Of a stretch of DNA of 64,000 nucleotides, positions 40,901 to 55,114 are shown one piece after another (positions within the stretch are counted from its first letter, which is position 1; every line of letters starts with the position of its first letter). A program made the position numbers and the translations under genes. Origin of the DNA: Axinella damicornis (lineage: Eukaryota > Porifera > Demospongiae > Axinellida > Axinellidae); contig OZ007508.1 in assembly GCA_963931865.1 (NCBI GenBank), positions 5,412,166-5,476,165 of the forward strand, given 5' to 3'. The notes beneath the pieces were generated by a model, which saw only the letters and a list, made by a program, of their open reading frames with translations, made no database searches and was not told the origin of the DNA.

Positions 40901-43900
40901 ATGCTCATAACTCACACATTACGGAAACATAAAGGGTGTGGTCAATACTACTGCACATGCTCAGAAACATGATGTGTGACAACAGTGTGACAACTGTATC
41001 AGCTACTAACTAAAACAATGAAGCTCACCCACCAACTCCACGATATCCCATCTGGCTGCACACAACCGTTGCCTCCTTCTGTCCCCACCCACTGTCACAC
41101 ACAGTCCCCCAGAAGCCCTCCGCACAGATCTCCACTCTGCCATCACTCTCCCTCCCTCCACCAACAAGACGAATGTTTCCAGAGCTACATTCACGCTGGG
41201 AGGTGATGTTTCCTTGACAGATAACACTGAGCACTTGGCCAGAAAGATAGCTGGTTGATGATGGTGTCAATACTTGAAGAAAGCATTCCCGGAGATTCCT
41301 TTCCTGTCCAGTGCAACGCACATAGTCAATGAGAATGGGAGCATTTCCACGCCCAAAGAAGGACCCATTTAGAGGGATAGCCCCTGCATGGAATTGAAAA
41401 GCACAGATCTGAAATGCACATTTACAGTATGTATAGCTATTAGTGTAACATTGGTATAGCTAACACCATGAAAGCATGCATATGACATGCAGATCTTTAC
41501 TAAATCACAGTTGGTAACACCTGATTTGTACCTGGGTCTGTGTAACTATATTTTGGTACGTTACATAATTATGATCATAATTGGTGATTTCGGCAAAGAT
41601 CTGTCATATGCATATGTTGTTCTGAAGTACCGTTCTGGAAATTTGGGCTTGCTGTTTGCTAGTCAAACATCACATTTCCATTTGTGATGAGGTCATAGTG
41701 CATGCTCAGCCTTTTGTCATCCTAACCCATGTTGCTAAATATGACTTACAAGCGTCCTGCTCAATGCTTATCTTGAACTAATCTTGTGCAAGGGATCCAT
41801 GACATGTACACAATCCTTGGAACTCACATTCAGAAGGAAATCCCAGTTGTCTGCATATGACTTGGGCAGTATTGTAATTCCATGCACCATACACTGCTCC
41901 CCACACTCCACCTCTGCACACTTCCACCCTTCCTTCCATCTGACTCCCTCCATCGACAAGAGTAACGTCATCAGTGACACAGGAAGATGGCACTGAAATG
42001 GAAGGCTTATATTCAGACTTGTAGCACAGATCAGAAACTTGTACCAGCTGCATAGCTGGGGTGGACATGGTCACAGGCCTAAACAATCAGTGTTGTATAA
42101 GAATGGTCCAAGCTACGAGCCAAGTATGTCCATAGTATGCATGTGTTGTAGTGTGTACATTTATAGTTGGTATAATCCACCCACATGGTTGCACACCAAG
42201 AACGCATGAGTAAGAATTATCAGCCTTGCAGGTGGGACTGGAAACATAGAACCTGGAACCTCTGGCCAGGTTCATTTACAGTACAGTGGCTTTCAGAGTA
42301 AAACACGATTATCTATGTTCATTGTGGCTGATGACCTCATGGATCCCACGTTGCTGTGTTAAAGCAGCTATTAATAATCCATGTATAAGGTCAAGAACTT
42401 ATTGTCTTCATCATAAGCAATGTGATTATAACCACAGAACATTGCTGGGAATCGAATGTCACGAAATTATACCGATGCCTACCATAACACCTCATGGATG
42501 CAGGGTAGTTTGGGGAACACCCTGATATGGTATTGAGATGGACTTGTGCCAGGCTGTAGCTGCAGTCTATCAATCTTGATGGTGATCCACCGCAGCCGAG
42601 GTTGTAGAGTGTGATGTTTCCACCACCAGTAGCACTTAGTGGATAATAACAGCAACTTTGGAAAGCCACAGCCTCTGTAGACACACCAGAGAATAGCACA
42701 TGGCTAGCTAGCACAATCTCTGGTAAGGGAAATGTTTATTGTATATATTTGCCGGTATATAAACATGTTCCATGGAGAAGTAATTACTATAGATACTGTG
42801 TTAGCAAAACTACAACTACAGTGAGATTTATGATGGTGAAAACCGTTTGGCTTATGATCATCTGCTGTCCATGGGAAATGCATTAATCAGAAACAGTGCT
42901 TGGAGTGACACTTACGGATGTTGTCTCCAAACAGCTGTTTGCACACCACCAGAGCCCTTGTACTATCCCATCCAGAGTAACAGATGTGTCCCCAGTATCC
43001 ATTGATGCATACTTCCACATAGCCCTCATAATCAGTGTAGCCTCCAACCAAACGAACATCACCATGGATGCATTTTGTTGCTAGATAAACAATTGAATTT
43101 ACAGTCTTAGCCTAAAATTTCTGATAACTATAGTCTGAAAACAGCTGTTCAGAAAAGAAATGAGCACATGTACCATTGCACTTCACCCCAGCCTCGTTTC
43201 CAGGTGCGCAGTTGCAACTGTGTGGCCCAATGGAACTGCGAGAACAACTCAGTACATTGGCTTCGTATCCATGACAACTGAGTTGCCCCAGGTGACACAG
43301 GCCAGAGCTTTCACCGAAGTAGGTATTGGAATACACTGTCAAGTCTTGTATGAGGAGTTGGGAAAAATTCATTGATAAACAAAATTACAGACTTTTCATG
43401 TGATTTTGCACATCGTCCGTCCGACATATTAGTATTACCTGTGAGCACCATTGCACAAATCCTTCCGGACAGTGCATATAGTATATAACTGGTAGATTAA
43501 GGAGTCCATCACAGCCAAAACACATGCATGGATCGAACTGTTTGTTCGTATCTTTTTCTAAAGGGATTTGCTCACAAAATAGAAATTATCCATTATGTTT
43601 ACTTAGTAATCAGCACTTACTACTGCCTTGGTATCCCAGCTGGGTGCAAACAACTGCAGCATCATTGTAGTCCCAGGTGCTGTCACAAACAAAGCCCCAG
43701 ACATTGTTACTGCAGATCTCTACAGTTCCCTCAGCATCATTCTGACCACCAATGAGGCGCACATCGCCATCCGTGCAGTCTGTAGCATAAAGGCAACATG
43801 CACTACTTTATTTAGAGGACATTTGAACCACTAAGCTCTTACTGGAAAGATGATGACAGTAAGGATGAACACAGCAAGGGCTATCCATTTACCTGAGGTG

Positions 43901-46900
43901 ACCAGATTTACACACTGCACTCCCACATCTCTACGGTGATCGCAGCCACTACTAATGTGATTGGAGTAGGTGCAGTCTTTCAGAGAAGATTCTGTCCCGT
44001 CACAGCTCACATAGAAAATGGGACCATTTCCTCCACCAAACCAGTCACTATCGGATCCTGTTACCACAAAGTGCCCTGCATGAAATGGCACAGTTTCACT
44101 CGTACTTCAAGACCTCCCATCAAATCACATTATTGTACGCATCTGTGTGTGCATGTTTTAACTGATTTGCTGCCTGAAATTAATTCTATGTCCTGTTGGT
44201 TGCTGATGGTACGTATACCATACTAAAGTACAAAATGGTGTCTACAAACCCTTTAGCTAGTATCTTAATTTACTGCACTTAAAATGCTGTGTCCTTGAAC
44301 TTCAAGATTTCCTTATCTACTGTAGCTATGCCCCAAACTTCATGATTCATGCACTTGATGGACTAGCTATAGCCTTGTTAACATGGCCTTCTACACCTCC
44401 ATGTGCAGTCTCTGTTTTTGCATACTGCAAGCGATCAAAAGCTGGAGGTGTAGAAGGCCTGGTAACGAGGCTAAGTTTGGACCCAATAGGCTTCAACACC
44501 CAACAGTATCCTCCTATCTAAAGAAAACATCAACTTCCGTAGTTTGACAACTTTGACTTGCTAAAGACATGGATTTGCTATCTTTGTGATGGATTTGCTA
44601 TCCTTGTGGTGGATTTGCTATCCCTGTGAAGGATTTGCTATACTTGTGATGGATTTGCTATGCTTGTGATGGATTTGCTATCCTTGTGCTACGTGTCCCA
44701 AATCATGCTTATGTACTTGGCTGTCTGGTCCCAGTTCCACTGCATGACAGTGAGCTTCTCGTGTTAAATCAAATGGGTCTTTACTGGAAATTGTCGACAG
44801 TGTCAAGTACCTGGGCCTCTCTATTTCAATGTCTGATCTCTCCTGGACTAACCACATAAAGGTTATTACCTCCTAATCCCGAAAGCTAGTTGGATTGCTG
44901 TTCCGCAGATGTGCTGACCAGCATTAGTTTGCCAAACTTATTATCAGGGATTATGGGCAGGACGGGCAAAAAGGTATAACGAGAACAACAAAATGTGCAT
45001 GTGATGATGATGTCAAAGGTTCAATGTTTATCTTCCAAATCCTGAACCATCTCTAAAAATGAGGGGGTGGTTGGGTTGGGGGGAGTCACATGACTGGAAC
45101 TATTGGAACTTACATTACGCATTTCAGAATAATGATCTCATTCTGAATACGCACTTGAGTTTTGAACTCCTTGCTGCTTGCACACAACATCTGCTTCTCT
45201 TGTGTCCCAGTCACTGTCACAAATAGTTCCCCACAGCCCGTTACTGCACACCTCTACTCTGCCCTCCCTACTATTCCGTCCACCAACCAGGTTCACTGAG
45301 CCTGAAAAACAAGTGGTCTCTGGGTGGGTGTGTTTTTTGCGTGTTGGCATGGAAACATGTTTGTTGTACATATGTGTGCAGATGTGTAGGTTGGATGTGG
45401 TGGATGCATGGAGGGAATGGGGAGAGAGGGAATGAGCGGGGTGCTGTTTTACACCTGAAAAATCATGAGTGAAACATTATGAAATAACCTTGGACATTCT
45501 CTCCTTGACACCGAATCCCTACATTATTACAGGTAACTGTTCCCTGTGTGTGGACACAATCAAGAAGGCGTGATTCATTTCCATAGCAGCGAAAGCTACT
45601 GAGACTGTTGAAAATACTGTTTCCAAAGTAAGGAGAAGAGTATGCCACTGCACCTGCAGAAATGAGAACAAATGAACTTCATTTCAGCATGATCCTGTTT
45701 ATCCAACTTTGCCAGTTTCCATCCATCTCAACTGGCCTATATACACAAACTAAATGGAGAGAGTGCTGTCTATACCTGTGGCAGGATATCCCAGCTGCCG
45801 GCAGGTAACAAATGCATCCTGGAAGTTCCAGTATCCGTTGGAGCCGCATACACCACTCCACGCTCCACTGACACAGACTTCTACCCTTCCTTCAGTGGAT
45901 GTTGAGCCATTTATGAGCTGAACATTGCCATCACTACCTATAATTATAGGGGAAAAAGATTTCTATATATCACTAAAATAATTATAGAATAGACTTTTGC
46001 ACTATTTTCTGGCTTGTAAACCACTTGGACACGATGTTAGTGTGCAAATTGTACACTTGCACTTTTCTTGCTGTGTTAGTAAATGCACGTCATGCCCAAG
46101 CTTGTGCACTGCTTGCACACTGGCGTGCACTACCAGTGCACAAGCTTGGGCATGATGTGCATTTTCTGGCTTGTGAACCACTTGGACACTACCATAGCGC
46201 ACAAGTTGGAAACTCGCACTTGCACTTTTCTTGCTGTGTAAGATGCATACCTAAAACATTAATTTTTTATAATAGTTGCAAAATTCTAGAACTGCATCCA
46301 TATCTACTGCTGTCAATATACATAATGCATTGCATATATTCGGTGCAAGAGGTAGCTGGAGCGCTAAACCTAAGCACCTTTTATTTACTTTAAGGGAATG
46401 CAGCATAATAATTAGACACCATTACGCATACAGTTGAACTGAACTATATATGAGCCATCCTTATGTCTTACACGGTGGACATCTCACACTGGCAATGCTG
46501 CTGTGACAGGAATAGTGGTCAATTCCGTCATGCATGCATTTCAGGAGAGAGGATTCCGTTCCAATGCAATTTACAGAAGACAGGAATGAAAATCCGGTTT
46601 CTGATCCATAGAGGCCACAGCATAGTGCACTGGTACCTGCAACAGGGAAAAGACCACGGGCATTATGAAGTGCAGTGTGTTCTTAAATAGACTCCACAGT
46701 ATTAAACTAACACTAGGGATTATCAAATTTTTGGCAGGTATGTAACTGAATGGCATTATAGTAGACCATCACTTCTCAGCATCAATCACAACAGAGAGTT
46801 CCCCAAAAATCCTTCCCTTTAGGACTGGACAGTTATACTTGCAAGACGATCAAGCCCATGCAGAGCAGTTCATGGGAATGTGATTACTTTACTTTACAAA

Positions 46901-47447
46901 AAATAATGTAGTCATTTTACTGGCAGAGATTTCATCCACTGGGTAGCCCAGTTGCCTGCACACGACTTTGGCATCGCTCGTATCCCAGGTTCTGTCACAC
47001 ACTGTCCCCCACACTCCTCCATTGCATATCTCCATAGTGCCTTCACGGCTTGTGCCTCCTTGAATGAGGCGAACGTCTCCATCATAGCAACCTAGTACAG
47101 CTGTAGAGATTAACATCAGCAGTTGCTATTCTGAGAGTATGAGGTTAAAATTTAATGCATAATTATTACTACTCAATTGTGGATTTTTACGCTAACTGTC
47201 GTACAGGTATATAATGTGACTGCATATGTACGCGTACCTTATGAGAATACAGCGCTACTGGCCACACTATGAGTAGCATACAAGCAGCCTACCCAACGAC
47301 CATACCTTATATGGTATGGAACAAGGCTGCTATTTTACATGTATACAATGTGTACTGCTGAGTGCTCAATTGTGATCAGTTATTCTTACCTTTTGCCATA
47401 AACACGACAGCTACAAAAACTGTCAACACCATTATGACTGTTTTCAT
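36386..47447 (-). CDS. Gene C: divergent SRCR-Ig receptor, complete
   Basis: Twenty-one exons give 1503 codons plus a stop: 47447-47390, 47100-46921, 46636-46472, 45937-45776, 45653-45489, 45301-45155, 44075-43893, 43779-43621, 43335-43174, 43080-42916, 42674-42483, 41992-41828, 41383-41033, 40416-40261, 40173-39895, 39584-39240, 39140-38697, 38327-38052, 37985-37942, 37717-37284, 36665-36386. All introns are phase 1 except the last two (0 and 2), as in A, B and D. It encodes a signal peptide, seven SRCR domains, four Ig-like domains, a juxtamembrane module, TM and tail. Intron sequences share nothing obvious with the other copies, so this is an older paralogue. It is the likely receptor on the other side of the convergent B/C pair. 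Confidence 0.87.
38052..40173 (-). other. Gene C Ig-like domains 1-4
   Basis: Ig1 (40173-39895) has [10 protein letters not shown] and AWYHCRAH. Ig2 (39584-39240) has LTWYYKG and AGMYEARF without core cysteines. Ig3 (39140-38697) is enlarged (148 codons) with TWTFNG and RGVYEVKL. Ig4 (38327-38052) has [18 protein letters not shown] and GLFVCRV, a complete Ig core that retains the tryptophan lost in A, B and D. Confidence 0.82.
40544..40825. mobile_element. hAT-like MITE, TSD CATCA
   Basis: CAGTGGCGGATTTAG on the left and CTAAATCCGCCACTG on the right form exact terminal repeats, flanked by CATCA (40539-40543 and 40826-40830). The 282-bp interior does not code. CAGTGGCGGA-type ends are typical of hAT elements, although the duplication is 5 bp and not the usual 8. 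It lies in a gene C intron. Confidence 0.85.
44370..44473. mobile_element. MITE, TAGCCTCGTTACC variant
   Basis: TAGCCTTGTTAACATGGCC and GGCCTGGTAACGAGGCTA enclose inverted copies of 'TTCTACACCTCC'. It is a diverged member of the family at 6046, in a gene C intron. Confidence 0.75.
44571..44689. repeat. Tandem repeat, 20-bp unit, six copies
   Basis: GGATTTGCTATCCTTGTGAT is repeated with one or two changes per copy, in an intron of gene C next to the LINE fragment. Confidence 0.95.
44781..44956 (+). pseudogene. LINE reverse-transcriptase fragment, decayed
   Basis: The frame from 44781 reads '[20 protein letters not shown]' then HIKVI, a stop, and [11 protein letters not shown]. This is the pattern found at the C-terminal side of reverse transcriptases of non-LTR retrotransposons (VKYLG..LD..LSW..HI...KA.K..G...R). 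At least two in-frame stops (in 'TCC TAA' and 'CAT TAG') show that it is dead. It is antisense to gene C within an intron. Confidence 0.75.
46004..46242. repeat. Palindrome bounded by direct repeats
   Basis: A palindrome at about 46084-46161 ('GCACGTCATGCCCAAGCTTG' and its near complement) lies between two direct copies of 'TTTCTGGCTTGTRAACCACT' through 'CTTGCACTTTTCTTGCTGTG' (46004-46076 and 46164-46240). It is in a gene C intron. Confidence 0.8.
47390..47447 (-). other. Gene C signal-peptide exon
   Basis: ATG at 47447 opens [20 protein letters not shown] and ends in phase 1 at a strong donor (AAAAG/GTAAGA). The next exon, 47100-46921, opens in the same phase and begins the first SRCR domain. 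Confidence 0.85.
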
Positions 47448-50400
47448 TCCCAACAAATTTGTCAATTCTGCAAAGCAATGTAATATACGTATAAACATTG
47501 GCAAACTAGCTATGTATTAACAGGAGCCTGCAACTAGTGTATTACTACCATGTAAGCAAACAACTATAAAGGATATTGTGACATGACTTAAATTCATGCA
47601 TCCATGAAGCAGTGAAGCTAATAAATGTGTAGCATGTCCATTATCATTATCCCAGCATGCACCAGTAAACGGACTAATGAAAGAGAGGGTGCCCTATGTA
47701 TGCACATGCAGGCTGTTTCAGTGACAATTGATGCAAATGTTGAGTGTCAGGACATCTACATGTAAACTTAGGCTAAGTGATCACATATCCTTCCACTAGC
47801 GTAGCATAATGTGACAAGTGGATTGGTTGTGTATAAACACTTTGCTCATATATCTGTGTGCACATTACCAACATCATCATAAACCGTTTATCATTGGTTA
47901 GTGTTGCTCCACTGTTGGTGGTTTAACCACAGACTGAGAGTGGCTACCTATATATATCCTGGAAACTGAAGAGACATAAAGAAGTTTATGTTCCTATTGA
48001 AGATAAAACGTGTATGGCAGTAAACAGTTCGTTATGATAGAAATTGGTAGCTAATCTCTGCCAGCTTCCTCGCATGTGCAGGTTAACGTTTTACATGCAA
48101 TTTGTCTTATATTTAATGTACCCAATAAACCTCTCTTAACTACTGTCCTTCAACTTGCCTGCAACCATGAGTAACCACTGGTGGTTGAAGCAACTAATAT
48201 TTGTTTTACAGTGCACACTCACCTCCAGGAGTTTCACAATGCTGGATTTGCAATATGTAAGGTGATGTAAAAGTTTACATCAAAATCTGTTGCAAACATG
48301 TAATTATTAGAAGCAGTTGAACAAGTAGCTTTCAGCTTCAGCTTTTGAACTATCTGTCTCCCTTGACTTAGTGATTCTTTCTGTTCTTTGGAGGCCACCA
48401 TAATGGATCTTTGAAAAGTACAGGTATATTCCGAGTTCCCGTGGGTTTGATGCACCAAACTTCACTTTAATTGTCACAGCTGTCAACCAATGACCGCCGG
48501 TACATACCATTAAATATGCTTCAGGCCCTACAAGGCCAGAAGATTGCTTTCTAAGCCCATCCATGCAAAAGAGACGAGAAATGGCTCACCCAGTACCAAC
48601 CATAATTCCTGCCTGTCCGAGTGATGGCGATTGTTTTCGTTTAACTGTACGTAAGTGCAATCATAAAGGTGTGAATTGACCACAATGATAACTTGATGTA
48701 GCTTGACCATTAAACTAGCCGTTTCCTCCAAGTTGCAGGCTCTACTGTGCCTTTGCAATTGCAGTGGGGTGTTCCAGTATATATCCCCTAATTTTCTGAA
48801 TTACCAGCGATAGGGTAGTGTAAACAACTAATAACGATTGTGCAGGAGTACTGCAGTGATATTCGGTTTGAAGTTAGTGCACCAGTTGTTGTTTGTGTAC
48901 TGTTTGTAATTTGTATCCAAGAGCTAGTTATAAAATCCCAGAGGCTTGGGTGTTCCATGATACCACCATTTCCCTTATTGCTGGATGCCATCCTTTGACC
49001 TTTGACCTCCAGCTTGTGTACATTGGATGGTTGACCATTAGAACATGCTGTCATACATGCATATTCAAACACTATTGCTAGCTGCACTTCGCAGTGTTCG
49101 CACTTCATGATTAGTCTAGTTGCCTGTTTCTGTTTGGCAACAATATACACCACAAAGTTTTTACGTCGAAATTCAGGCTGCTTTTGTCTGATTCTCATGC
49201 TCATCAGATGATAGTATCAAGTTCTAAAGATTGTGTGATTCATGAGTCCTCATCAGTTCAGCATACCAGGCTGACGGAAAGTTGAAGGGCTGCCAAAAAT
49301 TGAGCTGCATGAAGTGCCACCAAAAAAGTACTTCAGAGACATAAGTTATTTCACCATGCACCTAAACATCCGTCCAGTCTGGGCCAGGCACATGCAGACA
49401 TGTGTACGTACACTGTCATTGATGCATGAAGTTATCACGACTGAGCAAACAGATATACGAGTACTAGTAGACCATTCACCACTAGGGTAAATTGTATAGA
49501 TAGTGCAGTTATACTCTACTAGTACCTTCTTGGCCTGCAACGGCGTGGCGTGTCCAGCGCAAGAACCCGCGTACGGTGTAGCTGCGAAGCTCTGCAGGCT
49601 GCTTTTGTCTGGTTCCCATATTCGAAACCGGATGGAAGTGTCGAGTTCCAGTCTGCATTGCAGTTCTCAAAGCCCTCGTGAATGGAGTATACAGGGCAAA
49701 ATGTAGCTTGGTGAACTGGCACCAAGACTGGTGCATAATAATTATGAACTTGCTATAAGATTTGTTGATCACATTCATGTACAGATAGATAGATACATAG
49801 ATACATATTCATCCATGTGTGCTACTTAAGTATTTAATGTTACCATTTTCCTATACCATAACAATTAAATGTACGTTGTGTAACCACTATCTGTGCTCTG
49901 CCAAAGCATAATTATAGCTCTGCAACATTTCATATCCATCATACTTGTCAGAGATGATTTCAAGTACAAGTTAAGCTACCTGTATTGGTACTTATTGTGA
50001 GTACAACTATAGATGGAGTCTTTCCATGCGTATATACCACAGATCTGAGAGTATAATATGTTCTTGCAAACGCAGTTCATCCAAGTGTATTACAAAACAT
50101 AGTATTAGCTATAGTACAATCATAGTTATTGTATGAAATGTTGCATGATGTAGCTTATTATATAATTGATTGTTGCAGCAGCTCAGTAATCATACACAAA
50201 ATATTTAGTAGCTATCAGAATCAGTAAGACAGACACAGTCTGAATGCACAGTTAGTTCCATGTTGACATGTAGCTTAATCTGTGATTGCTTATATAGCTT
50301 AATTAATCTGTGATTGCTTCAGCAGTCACAGGGTATCCCCATCACCAACTCTTGGACTATGCATGCCGTGGCCCTCACAACTCCATTGCAAGCATTTGTG

Positions 50401-51460
50401 TTGTTAGTAATCAGCTGGAAGGTGTCAATGGCTGTATGGAGATAAACATGAAACTGGTAGTACCTGGTAGCTTGTCATTGGAGTACTGATTCAGAATGCC
50501 AATGTGCATCATGTCTGTAGCTAATGAGCTTCAAAAGGAGAGTGATGCACTGCATGTGGTTGTAACACTCATACAAGAGATATGATCATGTCATTGCTGC
50601 TCTGTACTGTAATGGAAGATACCGGGGGTATTCAGTGTTCCCTATCGCATTCACTGCTGGAGGCAATAATGATTGTATGCATAGAGTTTTTCCAACAACA
50701 ACATCACACCCAAAGCGATTATAATATGGAAGGGATAACTTCACTGACTACAGCAGAAGAGTTCTGAACTTCATTTGTTCCCCTGCAACACAACCAGGTG
50801 GTAACTTAGTGGAGTTTCAATATGCTTTAGCTGCTTGCCAACAAGCTTGCATGATGAACATTTCATATCCTTTGTGGTTTGGTTAGCTTAATGACTTGGC
50901 AGCATTCAATTGTTCAATGCAAATCATAATCATAGTAGTGCTTGCAACGGTTTTGTCACTGTTCACCACACAACTCCATGTGCTTCCCTTCACTCATGTA
51001 GTGAGGGATCTGAAACTCAAAATGCCTCACAGTTGCTCTACTTTCCACTATTATGACACAACAGATACAACATTTGTTTGGACTAGCTAAAGCGACACAA
51101 AACATGCATAGCTTACGTAATCAAAGCTGTTATAATTATACCTGGTTGTGTTCCACGTGGTCCACGTGCTCCTAGAGTGATAGAACACAAAGAGATCCTC
51201 TGTGTATAGTGTTTACAGGATGTCTGTTGCTAAGGTACAATAGTTTTACCATGTGTAGAGGCTATAGCTACAGTTCAATAGACAATGCAATGCATGCATG
51301 AATTACACAATTATACAATGGTACCATTACAGTTATACAATGGAGTCTTGAAGTTCACGTTACATAGTTATACGGAGTTAGCAGTAAGGTTTGTATCAGC
51401 TTCAGTGCCAAAATTCAATTGCAAGATTCAACTTATGATCATTCTGATATGCAGGTCATG
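47448..51460. other. Intergenic region between genes C and E
   Basis: No gene is recognised in 4 kb. It should hold the gene C promoter; no clear core element was seen near 47450-47600. Two spots 420 bp apart (49171 and 49592) share CAGGCTGCTTTTGTCTG, followed by similar sequence. The minus-strand frame 49204-48788 (138 codons) and a cysteine-containing frame at 49725-49519 might be remnants of a gene but show no known domain. Confidence 0.5.
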
Positions 51461-54400
51461 TTACTGTATAATAGATACAGAGAAACTGGTAAGGTCTATT
51501 GTATGGCAACCACTATTCATAGCAGCCACTCTGAACAAACCTGGTGGCCGTATATCAAGCCCATCGTCCACATCATAGTCGAAAGCAGCAAGGACGGTAG
51601 CGTTTGCAAGCACCACATTCCAGAGTTGAAGAACCACAGTACGCTCAAGCTCACTCAGCCTGAACTGCAGAGAGAGAAATATTACAGGCAAGCGGATGAA
51701 AGTTGTACTGTATAGGCTAAATAAAATAAATGTAACAGGATATTGGGATACCAGAACGGCAAAAAACAAGGAAACAAGGTAGGGATGATCACACAAAACA
51801 GTAAAGTATACAACCCACCCTACAGAGATCTTCCTCCACTGGACCACTACATAAACGTTAGCAAATAATGCATAATTTGTGTACGTACATATCAGCACTG
51901 GACCGCTAGTTACATAATCTTCACTAAAGGCAGTATAATACGTCAAGGTGCTGCTTATCGCATTGTGTAGCTAAGTATCAGCATGTAGCTACTATGTACA
52001 TAACATACTCGTGGGTTGACACCTTCCTGGATGTAGAATGCACGACCAACTCCAATCTTCAAAAACCCTGAGAATATGATCAAGCCATTCCACTAACTGT
52101 GTATAGTTAGCTATTGTTGTTTTTTTTCTATAATAATAATTCCGTGTGGAATACAAGGCGGTACATGAATAGCACGAGGCTAATATTAACATGAGCCTAG
52201 GTAGTGGTACAAACATCTCTTGAAAGTAGAAATGGAGGGTGAAGTTTTAATGGGGTCAGGTAAAGAGTTCCATAAAATTAAAACTGTTGTTGCCGATTTC
52301 AGTTACAGGAAATTTCACCAATGAGTAAAGGTTAGCACTAGATCATGACAAAATTGTATTTTAAGTCCCATCATTTAAAGAAAGCCAGAAGTGTGGTTAC
52401 CTTTCGAATAGACTGTGACCATTTTATGCTGCAGGAAGTTTCAAGTCACAACATCAAGCCGACTTGGCTTGATGCTGTGACTTGAAACTTACACCCATTA
52501 AATTGAGTTGTGACTATTAATAATGGCATCAAAAGGGAGTGTTGCCAAGTTTTGTAAGTCCCTTTTCCACCCTCCTAACGTAATTAACTAAATGGTTTCT
52601 ACATGTACACAATCGTGCTGCCAATAGTGACGTGTGTCATTAGATGCTGTAAATATAGTTTGGGTGAGGTACCACTTCAATAATACTTGGAAGTAGTGCG
52701 AGAGGAGGCCTCTCAATTCTGAGTACAGATGGTTTAATCTGATGTACGGCGTATGGTAGAATGAATCTGTGTGACTGGGTAGTGAAAGTATTGACTGAGT
52801 GCTGGGAAGTAGCAAACCTACTCTTGTATACAAAACATACTGCAGCAGGACTGTGGGAGTTTTGCATTGAGTTCTTATATTATACTGTACTGAGATACTA
52901 TGAACTGGTAGCTATGATATGCACATTTACTGGTCAGGTCCACTACTAACCATATACAGCTGCTGAAATTTAAGTCAAACTATCTGCTAATATTATTAAT
53001 ACTGATTGCATACAAACTTCACAGATCTTACTCATCAAGGCTTGAACTAAATGCAGTGCCAAATCTATACATCCACACAGTGATGAACGGAAGCATGCTT
53101 TCTTGTGCTAGTATTCTTGTAGAGTGCATCTGAACACGTTGAACTAAAAGTTAAGAGCTAATGCTTTTTCTAGGTGTTCTGCTACTGTAGTAACTGTCCT
53201 TTCATCAGGATGGCTAAATGATAGTGTTGTTCTCAGGCTCTTCCCCACAATATTGTACAGTATGTGGCACAAACCTTGGGGCAGCCTGGGAACCAGGCTG
53301 ATCTCAGACACAATGTTGCCACATGAATTAACACTAGCCAAATTAGTGCTGCATGCTATTGGTCGTGGCAAATCAGTGCACATTTTATGTCATCAAAGAA
53401 CACACCTAATTGCATACACATAAAAGCAGATGCAATTACCTACCAAAGCCACGAAACACTCTTCCTCCAGCATTGTCACAGAACTTCTGGAATCCCACAA
53501 AACGATTGTAGACCTGAAAGATTTTGATTCCTGGGAACTTGTAGAGCCACTCATTTCCACGGAACACTCTGATGATGTTGTCCTTATAGGATACAGCTGC
53601 ATTGGTAGGAACTTTGATGCAAGGCACACGGAAACCAAATCGCTTTTCTCTCACTTTGAATACCTGTTCCTGGTGGTGATGTGAGCCAAGAATGGATGAT
53701 ACAATTTGTATGCAATTTTGGTCGTCTACTCAATGTTTCTACAATCAGTGGTCAGTAAACGTCAGCTAAGCCACTACAACAACAGAAGACAGTCATAGAG
53801 CTGGGAAGGGGCTTAAGAGGAGGAAGCTCAATGTACACAAGCTAAACATTTTCAAAGAAATATGCATTACTAACAAAAACAACTCGAGTGTGTGTAGTCA
53901 TAATGATGATTGTGAATGTGGGCTGTAGCTATTGCAAAATATGTTGAAATGCTGCACAAACCCAGGGAGAACCCAGAAGTCTAAAAGTGTAGATTTCATT
54001 CAACAAATTTCTTGTAAGCTTCCTGAGAATACATCTACATTCAAATTGTGTAGGTTACACCCAAACACTGCTGTGACTACAGTTAGGTTTACATGGGTTT
54101 TCAACTTTTCAGCTAATCATAATGCACTAGAGTGTAGACGATATCCAGGCTGGTTGAAGTATAGTAACCAATTAGTGCCTTACCAAACTGTCCATCTCTG
54201 TGTCCCTCCTTTTCCTACCACTACCAGGTGCCCCTCCTATAAGAGGCTGAGCAAGTTCAGCAGGTGTACACCCATCAGCACCAAAGAAATCAGGACTGAC
54301 ACATGTTACTCCTATGTAGAAGCCGTCGTCCTCCACTTTCCTGTTTGTCCGAAACATGACAGACAGGCTGTCCTCATTATAGGCTGAACGGTTCCTTCCA

Positions 54401-55080
54401 AGTGTCATAATATTTCCACATGTTATTTGGGGTCCAGGTGGATCAACGGCTGTGCGAATTATACCTGGGTATGTATCAGAATGTTGTACCATAATTCATA
54501 AATCCCTTTCTGCATGCTGATGTGTCTACACACTCTTTGAATCAAGTTTGGGATGTAATTACCCCTTTTGTAATTTGTTATGGTCTAGCTATCAACCCTA
54601 ATGGACCATTTACCACATAATGTCACTTCCTGCGTACTAATTAATCAACATTGCTGGATTGCCCTGATTTTCACCTGGAATACACTGTATGCGATACGTA
54701 TCAAGTTTGAGTTCATTAGCTTGTTGTTTTCCCGAGTTACGTGAAGTTTGTCCATTTCCCATATGGAATGCATCTTTTGCCCCTGAAATGGACACATTTC
54801 ACTAGCTCATAAGTCCTGTACCCAGTTAATGAGCTAATGCACTCAAACTTGAGATATCATCTAAGTACCTCACACAGTAGATCGTTCCCAGGCCCGCATG
54901 CCGCTTTATGCAAGCGATGAAAAGCTGGACGGGGCCTGGGAACGAGGCTACTCACACAGTGAAATCAGAACAATCCAGCAAATGGTCTATTCAGTTTAGG
55001 TTTCTAGCTATATAGCAAACAAGTGCAGTTTTAAATACAGCAATTGATTGGATGACTTGCCATCCATTTGAAACGCTTGG

Positions 55081-55114
<34 letters not shown>

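Larger units (their letters stand above)
40261..47100 (-). other. Gene C SRCR domains 1-7
   Basis: Domains are split into N- and C-half exons; the last two share the fused exon 41383-41033. Domain 1 has an unusual adjacent cysteine pair (SALCCGLYG). Domains 2 and 3 lack the N-terminal cysteine ([17 protein letters not shown]). Domain 6 repeats the pattern seen in the other genes: WGAVYG instead of WGTVCD and no cysteine 7. The donor ending exon 41383-41033 was chosen by phase; a second GT five bases on is possible. Confidence 0.84.

Noticed and set aside
48788..49204. 138-codon minus-strand frame as a gene
   Set aside because: No domain, signal peptide or clear splice pattern; left as unassigned intergenic sequence.
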